From contig NC_092676.1 in NCBI RefSeq assembly GCF_964355755.1, forward strand, positions 7,670,288-7,734,287: a DNA stretch of 64,000 nt, given 5' to 3'. Made by a program: the position numbers and the translations under genes. Positions 60,192 to 64,000 of this stretch are shown one piece after another. Position 1 is the stretch's first letter; every line of letters begins with the position of its first letter. The notes under the pieces are model-generated. The model did not search any database and was not told the DNA's origin. It worked only from the letters and a program-made list of their open reading frames with translations. The stretch comes from Antedon mediterranea. Its lineage: Eukaryota; Echinodermata; Crinoidea; Comatulida; Antedonidae.

Positions 60192-61567
60192 ATAGGTATC
60201 TATGGTAAATAAGCCACCATGATCCTAAAAATTCGTTATTAAGTTTATATTTAAATATCAAATGGATGAGAGAAGAGACAATTACAACCCCTCAAAATAT
60301 CAAGATATAAACGAAATTAATACTTTGATCCATGAAATTCGTTTTAAGTTTGCATTTGTATTTAAGATGGAGAGAGTCTGGCAGCCTACAAAATCAATGG
60401 ATAATCGTTATAATCGTTTGCATTAGCGGATAAGAGGATAAGATCTTAAAAGAAACAATTCTACATTTTAATTAAAGTATTCATTAATCCTATTCACAAT
60501 GATTTGAGTTCCTGTGGCCCAACGTTTGATAAATATTTTTATTATATTTTGCTGAATTGGAGTTCATTGAGGTTGTTTACCTTCATGGTTGTATTGTATT
60601 GTTTAGGAAGAGACAAGTTCGGAAAAAATAAAATATCTTTAATTAATCCGTTTTTAAACGGAGAATTGATATTTTAATTAAACTATAAAACGCTTGAGTT
60701 AATTAATTAAGTTGCGAGGACACTGTGGCTGACAGGTAGGAAGTGTTTGTAATAAAGGATAGATGAATCTACTATTAGTATTAGTTAAGTGGTTATTTAG
60801 TATTTAGGTGTAATATCGTCGAGTTGTTTGTATCAGACTAGGAGGTCAGGGCTACCGTGAGTCCAAGTGGATTAATTTTGAAAAACATCTTTTATTAGTC
60901 GAATCATAAACTAAGTTCACAAAATACCTATAGAATGATAAATTAATTATAAGCTATTAAACAATTTCGATATTTTAATTTAAAATTAAATCTGAGAACG
61001 AAAGGCACGGTCGCTTTTTTACAATAAACAATATAACTCGTCAATTAATTTGGTTTAAAAATGATGATGAAAGAAGCACACACTCCGTCGGTAAGAATCT
61101 GTAATCTATTTTTTAGGGTAGATGGGGAGGGGGGGAGGTGGGGTGGAGAGGTTAATTCATGAGAAATTAGTATTTGGTAAGAGCTGAACTCAACCTAATG
61201 TGTTCTATCTTTTGCATTGTAATTTCGAAACATTTAGGGGGATTTTGAGAGTCGAAATTTGGAATATGAAAAAAAGACAATGTTTGCTGCCCTCTACAGC
61301 TCGACATAACGAGAAAACTTTCCACAAGTCACTATCCAGTATGCCAAAACTAAAGTTGGAAACAGGAAAAGATTACGATATATGACACAAATACACTTAA
61401 ATCATCGAAATGAAGGAATGTCACTACACAGTGAGTAATCTAAAATGAAACTAACAAACTAACATGCTGTACATTTAATGCATTAAAATATGTTAATTGA
61501 AAGCATAATTAGACTGCGAAAAGTAAAACTAAAGAACATAAAAGAAGCAAATTATCGGGGTTTTATC

Positions 61568-61982
61568 AAAGAACTTATAACACAAGAATCTCTTGTTCGT
61601 CCGAAGCGCGTAACAATTTCGAAAGGCATTGTGGGATAGAATAGAGCTATGGGTGGCGCCATTGTGAGCCATGGAGTAGGGCGCCCGCATCAAATTAGAA
61701 AGTCAAAATCATAGAGGGGATCTGCTAATGCTCTAGGGGGGGGGGGGGATAGAGTAATTGACTGAGGAGTAGGGCGCCCGCATCAAATTAGAAAGTCAAA
61801 ATCATAGAGGGGATCTGCTAATACTCTAGGGGGGTAGAGTAATTGACTTCCTAGTTTGGAGGGGGCGCTGCTCCCATGCTGTGAAATGGCGTCGCCCAGT
61901 TTGACCTTTTAACCCTGTACTTCCGATACTGTGTTTTGAATGCAAATTGAAGAACAGGAGATTCTTGTGTTATAAGTTCTTT
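61568..61982. mobile_element. 415-bp MITE with 9-bp target duplication (Mutator-like?)
   Basis: The outer 25 bases are perfect inverted repeats (AAAGAACTTATAACACAAGA at the left). GGTTTTATC occurs at both borders (61559-61567, 61983-61991), a 9-base target duplication such as MULE elements make. A unit of about 95 bases with AGTAGGGCGCCCGCATCAAA is repeated twice inside (from about 61675 and 61769). Confidence 0.85.
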
Positions 61983-61991
61983 GGTTTTATC

Positions 61992-64000
61992 TGGTTTGGG
62001 AGAAACAAAGAGAATCTTTTCATAGCTTTCTTGTAGTTCCTGTGGGGTGTGTATACAGTGTTTCTTTTATACCTTAGCTTTCGTTTTGTGTAAACCATGC
62101 AAAATCTGTTCACATACAGGTATTATTCTATTTATGTCTCAATGGAATTATCACAATAATTACTTTCATGATACAAAAATAGTTTCATTCAATAAAGTTT
62201 CATTTATTTAACAACTAAATTTACATATTTCCTATTGTTATAATAAATGTCACATTTAATTTTACACATTTACATATCCGGCAGATATTTCTGTACACAA
62301 AGTGGCTTGGCTTAAATATAAGAGTGTTGAAAGTGGAAAATTCTCATGCGGTGTTTTCTGTTTTGCATCTTCTATGAATATTCATAATATCTATGAATAT
62401 TCATAACATTAATCTGCTAATCAATAGCTTAAGGAGTTCAAATCTCCCTAGCTTACCATAAAAAATGGCATCATGTGTTACAGCTCTTTTGACGTTCATT
62501 CCAGTTCTGTATCCAGTTGAGTTTAAAAAATCGTATCCTGTGTCACAGTTCAAATCTTTCCTTGTTGAACGTGACCAATCAGATACAAGTCTGTTATCAT
62601 GTCATCGTACTGTAACCCAGCAACCGCTAGTGCAGAAACTCCAAAAACAGAATGACATTTGAACTTCTTGAAGAGCCTTCATCAATATTCACAATATAAT
62701 TAAATCAGTCCTTTGAATATTCATAGAAAACTAACATTATGTTAATATTTCTACAGATAAGAAATATATACAATATGTTAGTAAACATACCAAATATCTG
62801 TACAGACAATTTTCTTGACTATATTTTTATACTAATAAATTTCAGAGAGATAAAATAAAATATCATTTTCAAATATAATAAATAAACCTATATACTACTA
62901 CAATAATAGCAATACTGATGATAATTGTACAATAATAAAATAATTTTAGCAATATAAATCAGTCGGGATGAAAAGGACATTACAGCAAATAACACTTTTT
63001 CTCAATTCTCTCTCTGTTTAAAATATACTAATTCTTGATTTGGGATTAATAGTTTGCAGTTTAATGCCCAATAATCACAGCAGACAAATGTAATTTTTGC
63101 ATACAGCTATTTAGGACACTTTCACTATCCTCTCTTGCATATTATTTAAAATGTGTAAATAAACATGCTAGGGTGCATCATAGAGATATTACAGTGAATT
63201 ATATCTATATGGGTGAATACAGGGATAGTAAACATTTAGCTCTAAATCCTAATGTTCCTGTCAAAATAGAGTACAAATTTAACATTAACAAAATAAAATC
63301 TAAGAAACAGTTTGAGTGAGAAATGTTTTAAAAAATTGCTTAAATCTCAATAATTGCAGATTTTGCCAAAATAAACCTTATCTGTAACATTATAACCTCC
63401 CACCCCCTCCCCTCAATGCAATGTATGCCCAAACTACCCATTGGAAGAATAGTAATTCATCTATAATATAGTGTGTATACATCACCATGTAAGTTTTACG
63501 CAACCGTATATTATTTGAAGAGATACCTTACTACAAGTATTTGTTGATATACATAAATGAATCCAAATACATTGTATAATATTATAAATAAGCATAAATA
63601 AATGATAAATTTATAAAAATTGGCTGTATGTAGAAAATTCAACTCAATATAAATATATATTATATAATATTAAAAAAAACATAAGGGTGATCAAACCATA
63701 GTGTCTGTTCGGGGCTTCTTCAACAAGTGTGCGTTTAGAACACATACTTGTTGCAGGGCTGACTATAGCTACTTTCACATCGCACCTAGATTTGGTCCGG
63801 TGCCTTGAGGAAAATATTGCAAGCATTGAGCGTGCTTTAACGGTTATCCAGTGTAAAACAAGGTCATCCATTCTCACTGTTGATTTGTCAAATAAAAAAA
63901 TGGTACAATTTAAAAACAAATGGCAGAATCAGGTATGGATTTAAATCATACGGTTTTGGTGTGAACAATCCTATTTTACCACTGAATTCATTTTCCATGA
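61992..64000. other. Window end, no recognised gene
   Basis: AT-rich. An open frame of 65 residues at 62465-62662 and a less AT-rich stretch at 63690-63960 open on both strands (71 and 91 residues) have no family similarity that I recognise. The latter could be an exon of a gene lying beyond the window. Confidence 0.4.

Larger units (their letters stand above)
58236..61550. other. Intergenic region, few recognisable features
   Basis: AT-rich, without a gene I recognise. It holds an inverted repeat (59319-59554), an L2/SINE-type 3' tail with (TTA)n (60100-60190), and short open frames of unknown meaning (59319-59651, 110 residues; 61200-61385). Confidence 0.5.

Overview
The window looks like a stretch of an invertebrate animal nuclear genome: AT-rich, with small exons separated by GT-AG introns, introns full of short inverted-repeat transposons, SINEs and minisatellites, and a non-LTR retrotransposon. 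The gene set (an AMT-type ammonium transporter next to typical animal genes) and the frequent TAGGCCTA-type words fit a marine invertebrate. An echinoderm or other invertebrate deuterostome is my best guess, but the sequence alone does not prove it. There are no prokaryotic operons, no CRISPR array and no recognisable phage or plasmid genes.

Five protein-coding genes can be assembled exon by exon with consistent splice phases. (1) A TGFBRAP1/VPS3 orthologue on the minus strand, 15 coding exons between 14632 and 5257; its 3' end lies outside the window. (2) A FAM162-family mitochondrial membrane protein on the plus strand, 3 exons, 16006-16986, divergent from gene 1. (3) An importin-alpha of the KPNA1/5/6 type on the minus strand, 13 exons, 40974-27056, 531 residues. 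(4) MIX23 (CCDC58) on the plus strand, 5 exons, 48567-50172, 147 residues, with a GC-AG intron and two duplicated exon relics. (5) An AMT-type ammonium transporter on the minus strand, 11 exons, 57020-51194, 486 residues. FAM162, importin-alpha and MIX23 are also neighbours on human chromosome 3q21 (MIX23-FAM162A-WDR5B-KPNA1), so the middle of the window appears to keep an ancient gene neighbourhood.

Between and inside the genes: 1-5250 is dominated by a 74-bp and a 68-bp minisatellite, both connected with TIR elements. 9538-10938, 13285-13502 and 13631-14255 are TIR elements in TGFBRAP1 introns. 18251-18520 is a perfect 9 x 30-bp array of G-quadruplex motifs. 18850-26950 is AT-rich and apparently gene-free. 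29025-30650 and 37140-38815 are a TIR element and minisatellites inside importin-alpha introns. 41402-41919 is a TIR element with its own minisatellite. 42160-46190 is a young-looking LINE carrying an internal tandem duplication. 57100-64000 is mostly gene-free, with a MITE that has a 9-bp target duplication at 61568-61982.

The genes do not form a pathway. TGFBRAP1 acts in endosomal tethering, FAM162 and MIX23 in mitochondria, importin-alpha in nuclear import, and AMT in ammonium transport at a membrane. I found no credible new multi-gene system. The most notable signals are the conserved synteny, minisatellites apparently born from transposon ends, the exon duplications at MIX23, and a MITE family that spreads CArG-box words.
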